From Nelumbo lutea (Eukaryota; Streptophyta; Magnoliopsida; Proteales; Nelumbonaceae), in contig JAKGHH010000006.1 in the NCBI GenBank assembly GCA_022828595.1, positions 15,682,499-15,746,498 of the forward strand: a stretch of DNA of 64,000 nt, in the 5' to 3' direction. Position 1 is the stretch's first letter. Every line of letters begins with the position of its first letter. The notes below the pieces were generated by a model, which saw nothing but the letters and a program-made list of their open reading frames with translations, ran no database searches and was not told the origin of the DNA. The translations under genes and the position numbers were made by a program. Below, piece after piece: positions 43,945 to 56,460 of the stretch.

Positions 43945-44805
43945 TCAGTTACCTGGCAAGGATGAGGAAATTGCCATCCATACTAAACACCTATCCATCT
44001 ATGGCGAGTAAACAATTTGTATTCTAAGGTCTATTTTAAAATAGAAATAAAAAAAGGGTAAATTAGAAAGACTCCTTGTACTGTGGGCTGGATGAAAATT
44101 ATTCATGGCTTTCAAACTATTGTTGACCAGGATGATCAGATCATTCAACCTAGAAGCCATCCAAGTAATTAGTTCCATTTCACCTGCAAACTGGAATTTT
44201 GCCAAAAACTATTGATTTGGTCAATGACCTACTAACATTGGTGATTGAATCGTTGACTGTTCACCCCAAACAACGGTTTTTTTTCCATATTTTGTTTTAA
44301 TTAATTAATTAAATATGTTTTTAAAATTGCAATAGCTCATCAGTTTAGATTGGACGGTCGAACCACCGGCCTGGAAATAGTGGCCAAAGTAGCTCCAGTT
44401 TGGGTCAGTTTTTAAAACATTGCAATTACCCTTTGAACTTTAATTTGTGACAATGATCCCATGAACTTTCATTTTGTAACAAATAGCCCCTCCATTAGAG
44501 TTCCATCAGTTAACTTCCAAAAGGATTCTCATTCATCTGTTTAAAATATTTTAAATTCTCAAATTACCCTTTTCTCATTTATTTGAATTTTAATAATATT
44601 AAAGTCCTCTTGGTTTCCTTGTAGATTTCTCATTGAATTCAATATTCAGATGACATGGTAGAGTTTTCTTTTTGATAGATATAAATTTATGGCTTTATTT
44701 TATTTTTCTTTGTTTATTGGAGGGAGTGGATATTTTTTTTATTTCAAGATGAAGAGAGACAAACCAATGAAATGAACTTGAAATCTCCTACCACTCGAAT
44801 CTTTT
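43945..44805. other. Intergenic, no gene recognised
   Basis: AT-rich. Positions 44400-44530 carry text (CCCTTTGAACTTTAATTTGTGACAA-like) typical of old repeats, but its borders are not clear. Confidence 0.35.
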
Positions 44806-44809
44806 TTAC

Positions 44810-46531
44810 CCCTACATCTCTTGCGATTGTCCGTCCTAGGACAAGGGCTTCATACTCTACGGTGTAATGTGAACAAGGGAATTGGAGCTTGAACGAGTAC
44901 ATTGTGGTTCTCCTGAAGGGGATGTTAAGGTGACTCCCACGCCGGTAAAGGAATTGGTGTAGTTCTCATCAAACGCCAAGTCCCATTTGGCATTGTCAAC
45001 AACTACGATGATGGGGAATGCCACTTAAAGGTCTACGACCACTTGGCATTTAATGGCTTTTGGTTGTGTGAACTCAATGTTGTACTCGCTGAATTACATC
45101 ATCCACTTTACTAACCTGACTGTGAGAGGTGGTTTGTCTATGAAATACCTAACGAGGTCAATCCCTAAAATGTAATGTCAAAACTTTTGCACTACGAAGA
45201 ATAAGGTTAGACATTGTTGTTCCATGTGTGAATAATTCTTTTCTACTAACTTGAGAGTTCTATTAGCATAATATATTGGACACTCATATCCTTCATCATT
45301 TTCTTGAGCAATTAGACACCCTATCACTTCAAAGTTGGATGCAATGTAGATAGAGGTGTAAATCGGGTTGTGCCACCCATGAACCGACCCGGCCCGGCAC
45401 AGCATGACACGACAGCCCACGGGCCATGCCAGGCCCGTCACGATGATTCGTGTCGTGTTGGGCTTGGGGTTTGAAGTCCACGGGCCGGCACAACATAGCA
45501 CGATCAAGCGAGCCATGCTGCCCGCAACCCGCATGCTGGCACGGCCCAGCACAACCCACATATACTATTTATATATATTTTATATATATTTATATATATA
45601 CATAATATTTATATATTTTATATATTTATATATATACATAATATTTATATATTTTATATATTTATATATATAATATATTATATTATATAAATTATAATTA
45701 TATTATAATACATAGTATATAATTATCAATACAATAAATAATTATTTTCAGTTTTATTATACTAATTTATTTAATTATTGTATAAGTAAGCAATTGTATA
45801 CATCAAAATTCATATAAAATTAAAATTTTAAGTTTCTTTCAATTATTTTAAATAAATAAGCAAAAATAGCTTTGGCCCGATCCATGGCCTAACTTGGGCT
45901 AAGGCTTGGCCCATGGGCCGACCCCCAAATTTTTCACCGGGGAGGGTGGCACGGCTTGTGACGGCCCGCGGGCTGTGCCGTTCCAGCCCAACATGTCCCA
46001 CTCTACACCTCTAGATGTAAAGTCTAAACTCTTTGTTGCTTTGTAGGGGAGACATTGTTGGGGCCTTGTCTAAGAATTGCTTTAGCTATTCAAATGCCTT
46101 CTCACATTGTTTAGACCACTAGAATTGATTGGCTTCCTTGGTTAGCTTTAGAAGAGGTGAAGTAGCCAGTGCGAGTCTTTGGATGAACCTTCTAATATAT
46201 AACACTTTCCCTACAATGTCTTGACTTCTAATTCACTGTTGGGTGATGGAAGTTCTAGGACGGCTTTGACTTTGGCCTCATTAGGGTGGATTCCAAGCTG
46301 TTCGACTATGTACCCTAAGAATTTGCTTAATTGTACTCCGAATCCACAATTTAGTGGGTTCAGCCTTAAATTATACTCTTTACACCTTATGAATACTTTT
46401 CTGAAGACTTTAGTGTGTGTTTCATTCTTATTGGCTTTAACCACTATGTCATCAACATAATACTCTATCTCTTCATGCATCATGTCATGAAAGACACATG
46501 CCATGGCTCTTTGGTAGGTAGTTCTGGCCAT
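44810..46531 (-). pseudogene. gypsy-E RT and RNase H fragment
   Basis: Read 46531 to 44810. RT from TTYQRAMACVFHDMMHEEIE through YYVDDIVVKANKNETH (intact YVDD), NPLNCGFGVQLSKFLGYIVE and the thumb to about 46020. An hAT MITE (45355-46013) interrupts. RNase H-like text then continues: SNFEVIGCLIAQENDEGYEC, YYANRTLKLVEKNY, then broken frames with WDLAFDENYTNSF near 44995-44957. No gag, integrase or LTR is attached. This lineage differs from A and B (YYVDDIVVK versus YVDDMVVK). Confidence 0.88.
45355..46013. mobile_element. hAT-type non-autonomous element (MITE)
   Basis: Ends TAGAGGTGTAAATCGGG and (reverse complement) TAGAGGTGTAGAGTGGG. The outer 150 bp are rich in GGCCCG/CGGGCC repeats and the core is nearly pure AT with (TATATTTATA)n. 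The 8 bp outside are AATGTAGA and GATGTAAA, equal but for two transitions, as expected for an old hAT target duplication. It lies inside the gypsy-E coding sequence, which resumes on the other side. Confidence 0.8.
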
Positions 46532-46544
46532 TGTTGTTTTAAAA

Positions 46545-47410
46545 GGCTCTTACACGGCATGGCCAAAGGCCTAAGCCTCGAGACAAGAGGCTAGAAAAAA
46601 AGGCCTGTCCTCAATAGCCTCAAACCTCATTAGCAAGGCTTAGGCCTTGAATTGTTTGAGAATTACGCCTTTGGGCCTTTGGCCTCAAAATGTCGAAGGC
46701 TTATATATGAAGGTTTGGCATGCTAATCTTGAATATGAAGGTTTATATAGGGATAAAAGAGAAATTAAGACAAAAGAAAGAATGCCTTGTTTTGTATATA
46801 TTGGCATATTGAACAAATAAATGAACATTGAAATAAAAAATAAATTTATACTATTATAAAAATCACAAACGAGGGTGTGGAACTCACTTATTAAATCTTA
46901 TATTTAAGTTATTTTTTCATTAATAAATGTTACTAATTAGATCTATGTCCAAAATTTTAACAATATAAACTCATATTTTAAAACTTACTAAAAACAAAAA
47001 CCACTTTTATCTAACTGATGACTAAGCAATTCAACCATCCGAATCAAATTGGTCAACCCATGAAGTCAAAGTCAGATAATAAAATGTTTAAATATAAATA
47101 AATATAGAAATTTATAAAAATGTAGAAAAAAAAATAGACAACTTTATGATATTTTTATTGATCAAATTAAAAAAAATAAGTGTAATAAACAAGAATTATT
47201 TATCGATGAAGAAAATGAAATACATAATCTAAAACTAACCAAAAATTAAATTATTTTCATGTTTGGTAGAGATCAATAGTTCAACTTTTTGGTCAAATAT
47301 GCCAACCTTTAATGTCATAATTAAATAATAAAAATAATAATATATAAAAAATAAAAATACATAAAATTTACAAAAAACATTTAGGTACATGTATAATATG
47401 ATATATTTAT
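46545..47410. other. AT-rich intergenic with an AGGCCT-rich block
   Basis: Positions 46545-46700 carry repeated AGGCCT/GGCCTAAG motifs, including an inverted pair (GGCCTAAGCCT at 46569 and AAGGCTTAGGCC at 46638). The rest to 47410 is AT-rich without coding signal. Confidence 0.4.
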
Positions 47411-47414
47411 CATA

Positions 47415-49170
47415 TTAAACAAAAAATAAGTGTACAATATCAAAAGCAATATCAAAAGCAAAAGAACTTCTTTTATTACTTGGTTTAAAAGAACGTGTAC
47501 AATGCTTTCCCAATTGACAACTTTCACACTCTAAACTAGATAATTTAATAGACTCAAACAACTTTAGAAACAAGCATCTCAATGAACTAAAAGAAAGATG
47601 AGCCAAACTATTATGCTAAAACATAATCTGACTCACCGACTCTAATCCACTGTTATTACTGCTACTAACATGGTAGCTCTGATGTCTCGAAATCTCATCT
47701 AGAATGTAGACTCCATTCACCACTTGGTCACTCCCAATTGTCATCTTTGGCTCAAGATCTTGCAAAACACAATTAGTAGGAAAGAAAGTCATTGAACAAT
47801 TCAAATTTCTTGTCAGACTATTCACAAAAAGAAGATAAGTATGGAGTCTAAGGACATGTAAAACTGAGGATAAAGTAATGTCATTAGTTACTCTAATTGT
47901 CCCTTTCCCAGCACTTGGAATATGGGAACCATTTATTGTAAATACTCTGTCTCTGCCAAAGCACAAGTGGTAAGAACTAAAAAGGTTAAATATATTGGTC
48001 GTGTGCTCAAATGCTCATAAGTTTATAATCTAATGAGGTCTTTCCTTGATGTGGATGCATAATTTGCAACCGCATATGAACTACCTATATGAGCAAAGGA
48101 AGTAGTGTGACTAGTTCCTACACTCTGCTACTCGTCTAAAGAACTAGAACTCGCTAAATTCTTCTTGCTCATAAGCGGTAGAAACTTCTCCAATTCAGTT
48201 CTAATTGTTGCTACTGTAATGGGCTACAAGTCACTTTTAGTAAGAGGTCCTAAATAATTTATTGTAATTTCCACATTTGCATTTACCCTATTGTTCTTGA
48301 CCTAAGATAGTATAAGATGTGGGTAGAACTTCCAACAAGTTCCTCCAGTATGCATAGGTTTCTTGCAATGGTCACACACCAAGTCTATCTTATCCTCCCT
48401 CCTAATCTCACCAGTCCCCATGTCTCTATTTAGCTTAGATTTTACTGTACTAATCATATCCCACTCGTCAACCCCAAACCATCTCAGCATGACCTTTATC
48501 ATGCTCTTCTCTTTAGAAATAAAGGCATAGTTTTAAGAAAGAGTTACACTTTCTCTAGAAAGGATATGTTGCCTAGCAATATCAAATTCAAGGTTCAATC
48601 TAGCCAAGAACTCAAGACCCTATTCTTTTCTACCAACTTTTGATAGGTTGTTGCATCCTTCATACTCTCCCAAAACATAGTTTCAAAGTGATCTATCTCT
48701 TGCCAAAGTGTTTTTAGCATGGGGAAATGCATAGCAAGTGGTCTATCTACTTGTTTTGTATTAATCACCTAATTCCTTAATTACTAGGCTCTAGCTACAT
48801 TTTGTTTCTACGAATAGGTTTCAATCACTCCATCCTAAATTTCCTTTGTAGTATTAACCTACAAAAAAAAATTTACCAATGTGAGGTAATATAGAATTAA
48901 ATAGCTAGGACATCACCATGTAATTCTCCTACACCCACGAGGAGGAATCTGTATCATGTTTTTTCTCCTTCCCAGTGATATACCCCAATTTTCTACAAGC
49001 ACCAATGGCCATCTTGGCAGATTATATCCATTCAAAATAATTTGTTCCATCCAATTTTACTATAGTAATAATTACAGACCTAAGAGAATCACTAATACCT
49101 CCTACACCTAGACCCATGTCACTAGTAGACTTCTACTAGCACTCCAACTCTTCATTTCAATTTCAAACAA
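47415..49170 (-). pseudogene. copia-2 gag, protease and GAG-pre-integrase fragment
   Basis: Read 49170 to 47415. An N-terminal gag (VKLDGTNYFEW, AKMAIGACRKLGYITG near 49060-48980) is followed by an UBN2-like region with ARLNLEFDIARQ. A CCHC-type knuckle sits near 48390-48325 (CDHCKKPMHTGGTCWKFYP). Then come LSSVLHVLRLHTYLLFVNSL and NCSMTFFPTNCVLQDLE (pre-protease/integrase spacer). The GAG-pre-integrase block follows with AHLSFSSLRCLF and CESCQLGKH (47600-47480). The protease DSG box was not found. The copy ends abruptly at 47415, so integrase and RT are missing. Confidence 0.88.
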
Positions 49171-49174
49171 TTCA

Positions 49175-49425
49175 AAAACAAAAAACAAATAGGTAGAAAG
49201 CCTCCAAGATCAAATTAATCACACATAAGGGTACAAACCTTTCCAGAAGAAGAAAAACCTATATAGAGAGAAATTCCCTTCTACTAGAGAGAAAAGTAAA
49301 TCGATCACTCCAAAAGGATCAGAAACTGCCAAAAAACAAACTACCCTCTATATAAAACCTAGAAAAATCTAAAAAGGTCTAAGCGCCTATGAGCTCCGAG
49401 AAGCTCATGGCTGACTCAAAGAAAT
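49175..49425 (-). repeat. copia-2 leader and partial LTR
   Basis: On the minus strand GGTTTTATATAGAGGG near 49347-49362 is a good TATA candidate, followed by CT-rich leader up to gag. Only the promoter-proximal part is left; a junction lies near 49425. Confidence 0.4.
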
Positions 49426-49429
49426 GGAG

Positions 49430-52309
49430 TCACTACACATTTTTTAAAGGAAATGGTCCCTCATTTTTAGATTAGGAAATCGATTTACTTGCTTTGATAG
49501 TGACTCCATTCTTCATCAGGAAAGTCACCTAACCGAGAGATTTTGAATCCCAAGGATTGGGAGATGGAAGATGTTAGGCACCCCACTCTCTAAGTTGTTG
49601 CCGTAGCCTAATATGGGAGCAGTTCAGGCCCAAATTCTAACAAAACACCAAGGGAAAGGGCTGCTTAGAGCTCTAAAAATTAGGCGAAAATGCACCCAAC
49701 CTTACCCAGAATTGAGTTGAGGTGATGTTATCGGGTCTTAGGTACTAGTTTCCCTAAGATCCTTGCCTCTCTTCCTCTTCTTCTCAATCTAGATGAAACT
49801 AGAAATGCAAGTTTTCCATGGTTTTTGGACCTCAAGCAACCTATAACTAAGTTCAAAACAGAGATTTATGAATTCAAAATTAGAGAAAATGATGGAATGA
49901 GATACTTACCTCTTGTGCACAACCTTGACGGGAGTTTTCTAATAGTGGGAACAAGTTCAAAGAAGCTTGAATGAGATAATGAGATGGATGGTGCGCTTTT
50001 GGTTTCAAATCTTATAGTTGAAAATAGAATGGCAGATTTGAAGTTTGATCTTTAAGGATTTTGGGATTTCAGGTAAATGGAGGCATTACAAAGGTTGGAT
50101 AAAATGCTATTTTCTCTTCTTCTTCTCTTTTAAATCTCTCTTTTTCTAGCTTTCTCTCCTCTCTCTCTCTCTAGGGACCTCCCCTCGAGCTCGAGTTCAA
50201 TCAGTATTTATAGAGAAATGGAGAGAAAGAGGTCTGAAATTCATCCAATCACAAGGTCTGGGCTTCAATAAAGTTTTTTCACAAAATAGGTAAGGATTCT
50301 TCAAAGAAAAAGATGTTCAGTCAAGATTTCTTCTTTGGTGAAATGTTTTCTTCGATTTGTGGGTGGTTTTCATGGGTTTTGTGTGTCCAATGAGAGCTTA
50401 GGCGTGCCTGTCATGGCAGCCTCATATTTAGGACTGTCAGTGGCAGAAAATATAAATTTAATGAAATTTCAAATGTGGTTTTATCTTTTCTCAGTTTTAA
50501 GTGGGGGGTATCTTTGTGTTTTTGACTTTTTGGATTTATTAAGATCAATTTCATTGGATTAAGTGTTTAAACATGTTAAGAATAGGTCTAACATCTGCCA
50601 TCACCTTTTTGAGGTTTTAGGTTGGGTTAGATGAGGTGGTGATTCGATCTGGCATATCAAAATGGCATGTTCTTTGTTTAACGATTGAACGAGTGAATGA
50701 GGACGTAAAATTTGACGTGCTGGGGTTTTTTGAGTCTCTAAATATAGTGGTGATGTCTGATTGGCCAAATAGGTTTGAGATGATGGAGATATATGGCTGA
50801 CAAGTTTGGATCAATGATATTTGTTGAAATAGAATCTTTGTTTGATGAAGGGTTAAACGAGGAAACTTTGGGATGAAATTTGGTGGGTAGGCATTTTTGA
50901 ACATCTTGAATTTGATGGAAGTAATGGATCTTTGATCAGAGGTTTGAATTGATATATTTAGTTTTTTGTAAATGGTTTATTAGTTAACGAGACGGTCTAA
51001 AATGGAATCTCATTTTTTTAACAATCAAATGGAAGAGTTTGGTTGTGAAATATGATGTGCTATGGTTTTTTAGGTTTACAAACATAATGATGAGGTTTGA
51101 TTGGTCAAATGAAGTTGGGATGATGGATGATAAGCTCTACTTAATAAGATTTGATTGGTCAAATGACGCTTGATGGCATGTAAAATGGGGGAATTTTGTG
51201 ATGATATTTGGTGGGTAGGCACGGATTAAGGTGATGAGTCAAGTTTGAGAAAGAAATTGTTAATTTAGGTTTTCTAAATCTAGTTGTGCGGGACCATCAA
51301 AACGGGATTCGGACGCTCTAAAGATTGATCATTGTAAAATTGTAGTGAGATTCGCTAGTCGATTGTATCCTAATAATCTTAAGGCAATGGATTCATTGGA
51401 TTAGGGCCATTAAAAAAGAAGTTGGCATGATAAATTGTGGATGTGTGACTTATTTATAATTTTCTAAGTTTGTAGGCCATACTTAATTGGACGTCGATGT
51501 TAATCTCGAGGTTTTCATTTGTCTTATGGACTATGTCAAAAGAGGAATTTTTGGCCTTGTAAAGTTTCAATTTGATCTGATTGTGATTCCAAGTTTTTTA
51601 GTCTAAAAGGATAGTACAAAGAGGTAGGGTGGAGGGACTGACCAAAAATTGAGTACTGATAACTGCCCCTCTTTGTTAGAGGTAGTAAACTATCGAATAA
51701 CAAAGAAAAAGAAGCACATAGAGTTTTTTGTAAGAGAGAACAAGTTAGAGGAGGAAATTTTGTTGCTAGAATTTCACTCAAGGTAAAATTTGATGTGGTG
51801 CAAAGCCTTTGCTTGGAAGGTATAGTACCATCCCAAGCCTTGGAAGACAATTGCAACTATCATACAAGCATGAAAAAAACACAGTGGTGCCATCCGACAA
51901 ATAGTTAGTATTAGTTGATGTTTTATTTTGACTTTTGATTAACGCTTGCGCTAGTGGTTGATGTATTGATTTAAAGGGCTTGATAGAGTTTAGAAACTTG
52001 TTATTTGATGCATCTTGTTAAGTTTTTATGGATTTTGATTTTTGGGTAGTTGGTGTTAGGAAGTCCAAATTAGTAATTTGATGAAAGCTTATATATTTTG
52101 AGTTTATATGGATTTTGAATTTGTTATTTGATGAAAGTTTAACAGGTTTTCATGTTCAAATCAGTTATTTGATTTTGATATTCAATGAAAGTTTACTAAG
52201 TTAATATAGATTGTTGTAGCGCATGATGTCACTCTAATAGGTAATGCGTTAAACATCGACAAATCAAATGATAAAAACTATGTGGTGCAAGTGTATGGTG
52301 TTGAAATAA
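49430..52309 (-). repeat. Long LTR-like region, Tat/Ogre style (left part)
   Basis: On the minus strand TCTCTATAAATACTG near 50200-50214 is a strong TATA box, with a CT-rich leader after it. Further on, GTGGGGTGCCTAACATCTTCC (near 49570-49592) and AATGGAGTCACTA text resemble the transcribed ends of Ogre/Tat LTRs as I know them. No protein was found in 49.4-52.3 kb. The right side is cut by the Harbinger element at 52310. The assignment is an inference. Confidence 0.4.
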
Positions 52310-52324
52310 GGCCCTGTTTGATGA

Positions 52325-52394
52325 TTAAGTGGTTGTTAAAAGTACTATGCGGCACAAGTACTTCTTAGAAATACTTATTTTAACAACCACTTAA
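52325..52394. repeat. Subterminal hairpin of the Harbinger element
   Basis: TTAAGTGGTTGTTAAAA (52325-52341) is the exact reverse complement of TTTTAACAACCACTTAA (52378-52394). It lies 15 bp inside the left end. Similar TTAAGTGGTTATTAAG text is found near the right end (58427-58442). Confidence 0.85.
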
Positions 52395-52639
52395 GGTTGT
52401 TTGATGACCCATTTGCCAAATCACTTATTATGTTTTTAAGCACTTATTGGGGTGGGGATGTTTGGTAAGCTACTTTCCCCATAAGTGCTTATATTGACGC
52501 AAATGACAATTTTAGCCCTCACTTCACTCATACATATATACAATGTTTTTTACATATTATATTATACATTTTAATGAAAAATGCCATATCATGACAATTG
52601 AGAGCCCATGTGGACACACACGTGAAGCACCATGTGGAC

Positions 52640-52770
52640 CAAATTAATAATAATAATAATAATAACAACAATAACAACAACAACAACAAATAATAAATAT
52701 TATTGATAAATAATAATAATAATAACAAATAATGAATAATATTGATAAATAACAGTAATAATAATTTAAC
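52640..52770. repeat. (AAT/AAC)n microsatellite
   Basis: Runs of AATAATAAT and AACAACAAC, interrupted by ATATTGATAAATAAC units that occur twice. Low complexity, within the Harbinger element. Confidence 0.85.
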
Positions 52771-52784
52771 AAATATTGAATAGT

Positions 52785-53395
52785 ATTTCCATAACATACT
52801 TTCAAGGCACTATTTTCATAAAATACTTCAAAAAATTGCTTTTAAGACGTAATTTTCACAAAATACTTTCAGAAAGCACTTTTAAGGCACAATTCTCACA
52901 AAATACTTCCAAAAAGTGCTTTTAAGGCACAATTTTCACAACATGCTTATAGAAAGCACTTTCAATGTGCTATTTTCACAAAATATTTCTAGAAAGTGCT
53001 TTTAAGGCGCATTTTTCACAAAATGATTCCAAAAAGCATTTTCAAGGTGCAATTTTCACAAAATACTTTCAGAAAGTGCTGTTAAGGCACAACTTTCATA
53101 AAATACTTCTAGAAAGCACTTTCAAGGAGTAGTTTTCACAAAATGCTTCTAGAAAGTGATTTTAAGGCACAATTTTCACAAAAATACTTCCAGAAAGCAC
53201 TTTCAAGGCATAGATTTCACAAAATACTTTTAGAAAGCACATTTGAGGTGCATTTTCAGAAAATACTTTCAAAAAGTGCTTTTAAGGTGCAATTTTCACA
53301 AAATATTTTCATAAAGTACTTTCAAGGCCTAGTTTTCACAAAATACTACTAGAAAATGTAATTAAAGAGCAGTTTTCACAAACTACTTCCATGTC
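52785..53395. repeat. Tandem array, 40-bp unit, about 15 copies
   Basis: The unit is AAATACTTCCAGAAAGTGCT followed by TTTAAGGCACAATTTTCACA. Unit starts fall at 52821, 52861, 52901, 52941, 52981, 53021, 53061, 53101, 53141, then 53182 and 53222 after single-base insertions, and later 53261, 53301, 53341 and 53381. It sits in the 3' part of the Harbinger element. The unit contains AGTGCTTTTAAG, similar to the element's subterminal motifs. Confidence 0.93.
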
Positions 53396-54079
53396 CATAT
53401 TCATTTAATATGTCCTATAGTAACATAAAAGTGTGGATATTTGTAAAATTGTTTCTCATTTGGACATGTACAACATGCCAAGTGTAATTACTCCAACTAA
53501 TAGAACACACGTGGATGCCTAGTACACAGGTTAATCTGGATGCATCATTCCTTTCAGACGGCCCAGTAGTTGAAGAATCATGTGATGCCATGAAATGGCA
53601 AAATTGACAATTTTCTTCTTCGTATATTTTATGAGCAAGACACTGCACCACTGTACTGGTGGACTTGCAAATTACATTCGGCCCAGGTATCATATATACT
53701 TGGGTGGCGACTAATGAACAATACATAGTATTTCCTACTAACCATTAATGACCTGTAATGAGATAATATATACTATCAACTACTAGATTAACATCAAGTA
53801 TCTAAAACACAAAGTTCCTACATAAAATAAAGTCAAAAGCATCCACATTCGATGCATAATGTTTATCAAAGCTAGAGGGAAACAAAGACCATGACCACCA
53901 ACATGGGTTATGTTGATCTCTGCCCCCTTAATGGTGGCTAAGTACAGTTAGCATATATTGCATCTGCAAGTTGTTAACTAAGCAGCAACATCTCTCATTG
54001 TTGATCCACACTGCTAATAGTAACCATCAAAATCTTTACCATTTATATCAGACAGATGTTGAATTTCAATCTCTTCATC

Positions 54080-55359
54080 ATTCTTAAACTCATTAAATAG
54101 GGTGTTTGTGTCCTAGTTGTCCCGGATGAAGTTGTGTATTGTCATGTAAGCTACAACTATCAACCATTGTGTTCTTAATGGATAGCATGGCATACACTTA
54201 AAGATATGGAATCGAGCCTTGTACACACCAAAACTTCGCACGATGACACTTCTCAATGAGGTATGGACATTATTGAAGTACTCTTCCTTTATTGTAGGTT
54301 ATCCTCCCCTTCAAAAATCAGGCAAGTGGTAAGTGTATTACGGTACAGTGCCATGTAGTTAGCAATGTTGGGGTACATAGAATCAACAACATAATACTTA
54401 CTTGAGAATAAGAATGGGAATATGAATATTTTTTTACACAACTTCAGATAACCTACAGCAAATTGTAATGTATGTAGCCATATCCTGTGGTTGATGTGGG
54501 AAATTATATTCCAGATTATGTATGGCTTCTGCAAATATGTGGTAGTCATGTACAGTTTCCTCCCATCCAACAAGGACAAATGTAAACCACATGTTGAAAT
54601 CACACGCGGCCATTACATTTTGTGTGCAAGGCCCTTTCCAATGCTGGTACGGTGTCTGCTAATTAGTAGGGACCGATGCTGATATATGTGTCCCATCAAT
54701 AACCCTTATGCAATTCTACCAAAAAAAAAAAACAATAGCATTCAGTATCCATTTATGATGTAGTTTTAAAATGGGTTCATAGTGTGTGAATGCTACCTTG
54801 AAATATGGCCAATATTTTGGATTCTAGCAGATGTGTGGATGGACAATGTCAAAGTTGGGGGGCATATTATAGACAATGAAAGCTTAACTATCGCCACCAA
54901 CATGTCATCGAAAAAGTGACTAATTGTCTCACCAAAATGTTGGAACCATTTTTGCATCATCCAGTTCCTCTCATTATGTCCAACAGCATGAAGGAAAATA
55001 GCTAGTTGTTCCTCCACCGAAATATCTCAACTGTTTGTAATGAGGTCACACTCTTTTAGAATATTGCACAAGTGTATAAATACGTGCTTTTTCATACGAC
55101 AAAGTCCCTATAACCAGCCATCATGCCCTTCAATGAGAGATTTTGTGTACACTGCTCCAATACAGTCCATGGTGTGTTTGGGTTCTTTGTGAATCCAAGT
55201 ATCATAGTAAAACTCACCCACCACACAGGCAACCTCCATAATGCACTCAAGCTCCTCATCAGTATCCATCACCCCATTGTAAGGTAAGTTACTATCGGAA
55301 TCTAACTTGGTATCCGATACTACCTCAGTCTCTGTTTCGGTTTCCTTATCAGTAGCCAT
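54080..55359 (-). pseudogene. Harbinger transposase (DDE)
   Basis: Start ATG at 55359 (MATDKETETETEVVSDTK), an acidic N-terminus, then VEEQLAIFLHAVGHNERNW and SGETIS-like FGETISHFF near 55020-54900. After stops and shifts, the first catalytic block reads RVIDGTHIS near 54700-54680. The second lies in VGWEETVHDYHIF near 54560-54530. The third region reads SLRSVIVRSFGVYKARF near 54255-54210, with V where relatives have the catalytic E of the VIER motif. The end is NFIRD, then LFNEF. The protein would cut and paste the element; this copy is inactive. Confidence 0.88.
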
Positions 55360-55562
55360 CTCTTACAATACATGCAATTTAGTAAAGACAAACAAAATTA
55401 ATAATCATAGAATGGAAGACCAAATGCAAATAATATAAAAGAAAAACACACATTTAATTAACATTATAATGTAAATCAAGTCAAACGATAATAATCCTAA
55501 GAAATACTTGGAAAATGATAATAATCCTAAGAAACACAGGTTGATGCAAACAAGTTTTACAC

Positions 55563-56450
55563 GCTATAGGAGCACTCATACAACTCTTTAATCATTTTCA
55601 ATCGTAAGGCAAGAGACTTGATTGCAATAAACAAGTCACGAAATTTAGGAGGTTCATGCAATGTTCCATAGAACTTAGCCTCGTGCCCTTGCCAACTTTA
55701 TGAGCAGTTGATAGCTCAAATGCAGTGGCAATTCTGTCTAGATTCTTGTTTATCCATATAGAACCCATTATCTTCTTTCTCCTGGTAGAGCTGATACTCA
55801 CCCCTATGTCTTTGTTGATAACTCTATATGAGTGAGTGTTTGTTGGGCCCCTTCCAGCCTCCTACACTGTTTCAGATGCATTCATGGGTGTCTCTGGTTC
55901 ATGTAATTCCTTATCCATCCAGTCATCATTTAGAGTTGGTTGGGTTAACGATACCACCTCCGGTAGTGTACCCTCATTTGGTGCCCAACTATCGTAGCCA
56001 TGGGCAACTATGCCACCAAATATGATGTCCAAATCTGTCGCATGGGGAAGACCCTTGTATCTAAACTAAGTCGCATCAGGGTATGTCTATCACACAAGTA
56101 TATAACTATGTAAGGTTCTGCCTAACAAAATGATTACCTACATGTTTATTGTATTAAAATGCTAAATCACAACATACCTTCAAATAGTCATCCCTAGTAG
56201 TGAATGTTTCGTTCATTGGATGCCAACCCAAATCGGTATAGGTTGACAGTTTATGGAATATCTTCTACTCATTCTTTACCGAATCCTAATGATTCTTCAT
56301 TTGTTTCTAGGTGTAGTTTTTCCCTGTTATCCTATTGAACTCCTGAATCACATTTTCCCATCCTTGTCTATCCAATGTAGTATTGGTTTTGTGGCTGGTA
56401 ATGACTTGTTGCAAGCATATGTCCACCCAAATTTTATGTAGTTCAAGAGT
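55563..56450 (-). pseudogene. Harbinger Myb/SANT-like ORF
   Basis: Read 56450 to 55563, upstream of the transposase on the same strand. A Myb/SANT-like DNA-binding domain of the trihelix-related type is evident: TLDRQGWENVIQEFNRITGK, KQMKNHWDS-like text with stops, then DLGWHPMNETFTTRDDY (56400-56190). A second conserved block near 56045-55985 reads GLPHATDLDIIFGGIVAHGY (one base uncertain), WAPNEGTLPE. A clean C-terminal frame (55801-55598) ends in LHEPPKFRDL-like text. In this superfamily the protein helps transposase bind and enter the nucleus. Confidence 0.82.
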
Positions 56451-56460
56451 CCACCCAAAT

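Noticed and set aside
45404..45673. Y/I-rich plus-strand frame with repeated YIYF
   Set aside because: Product of the (TATATTTATA)n core of an hAT MITE.
53143..53352. Repeat-protein-like frame
   Set aside because: Translation of the 40-bp DNA array. The unit is not a multiple of three and later units shift frame.
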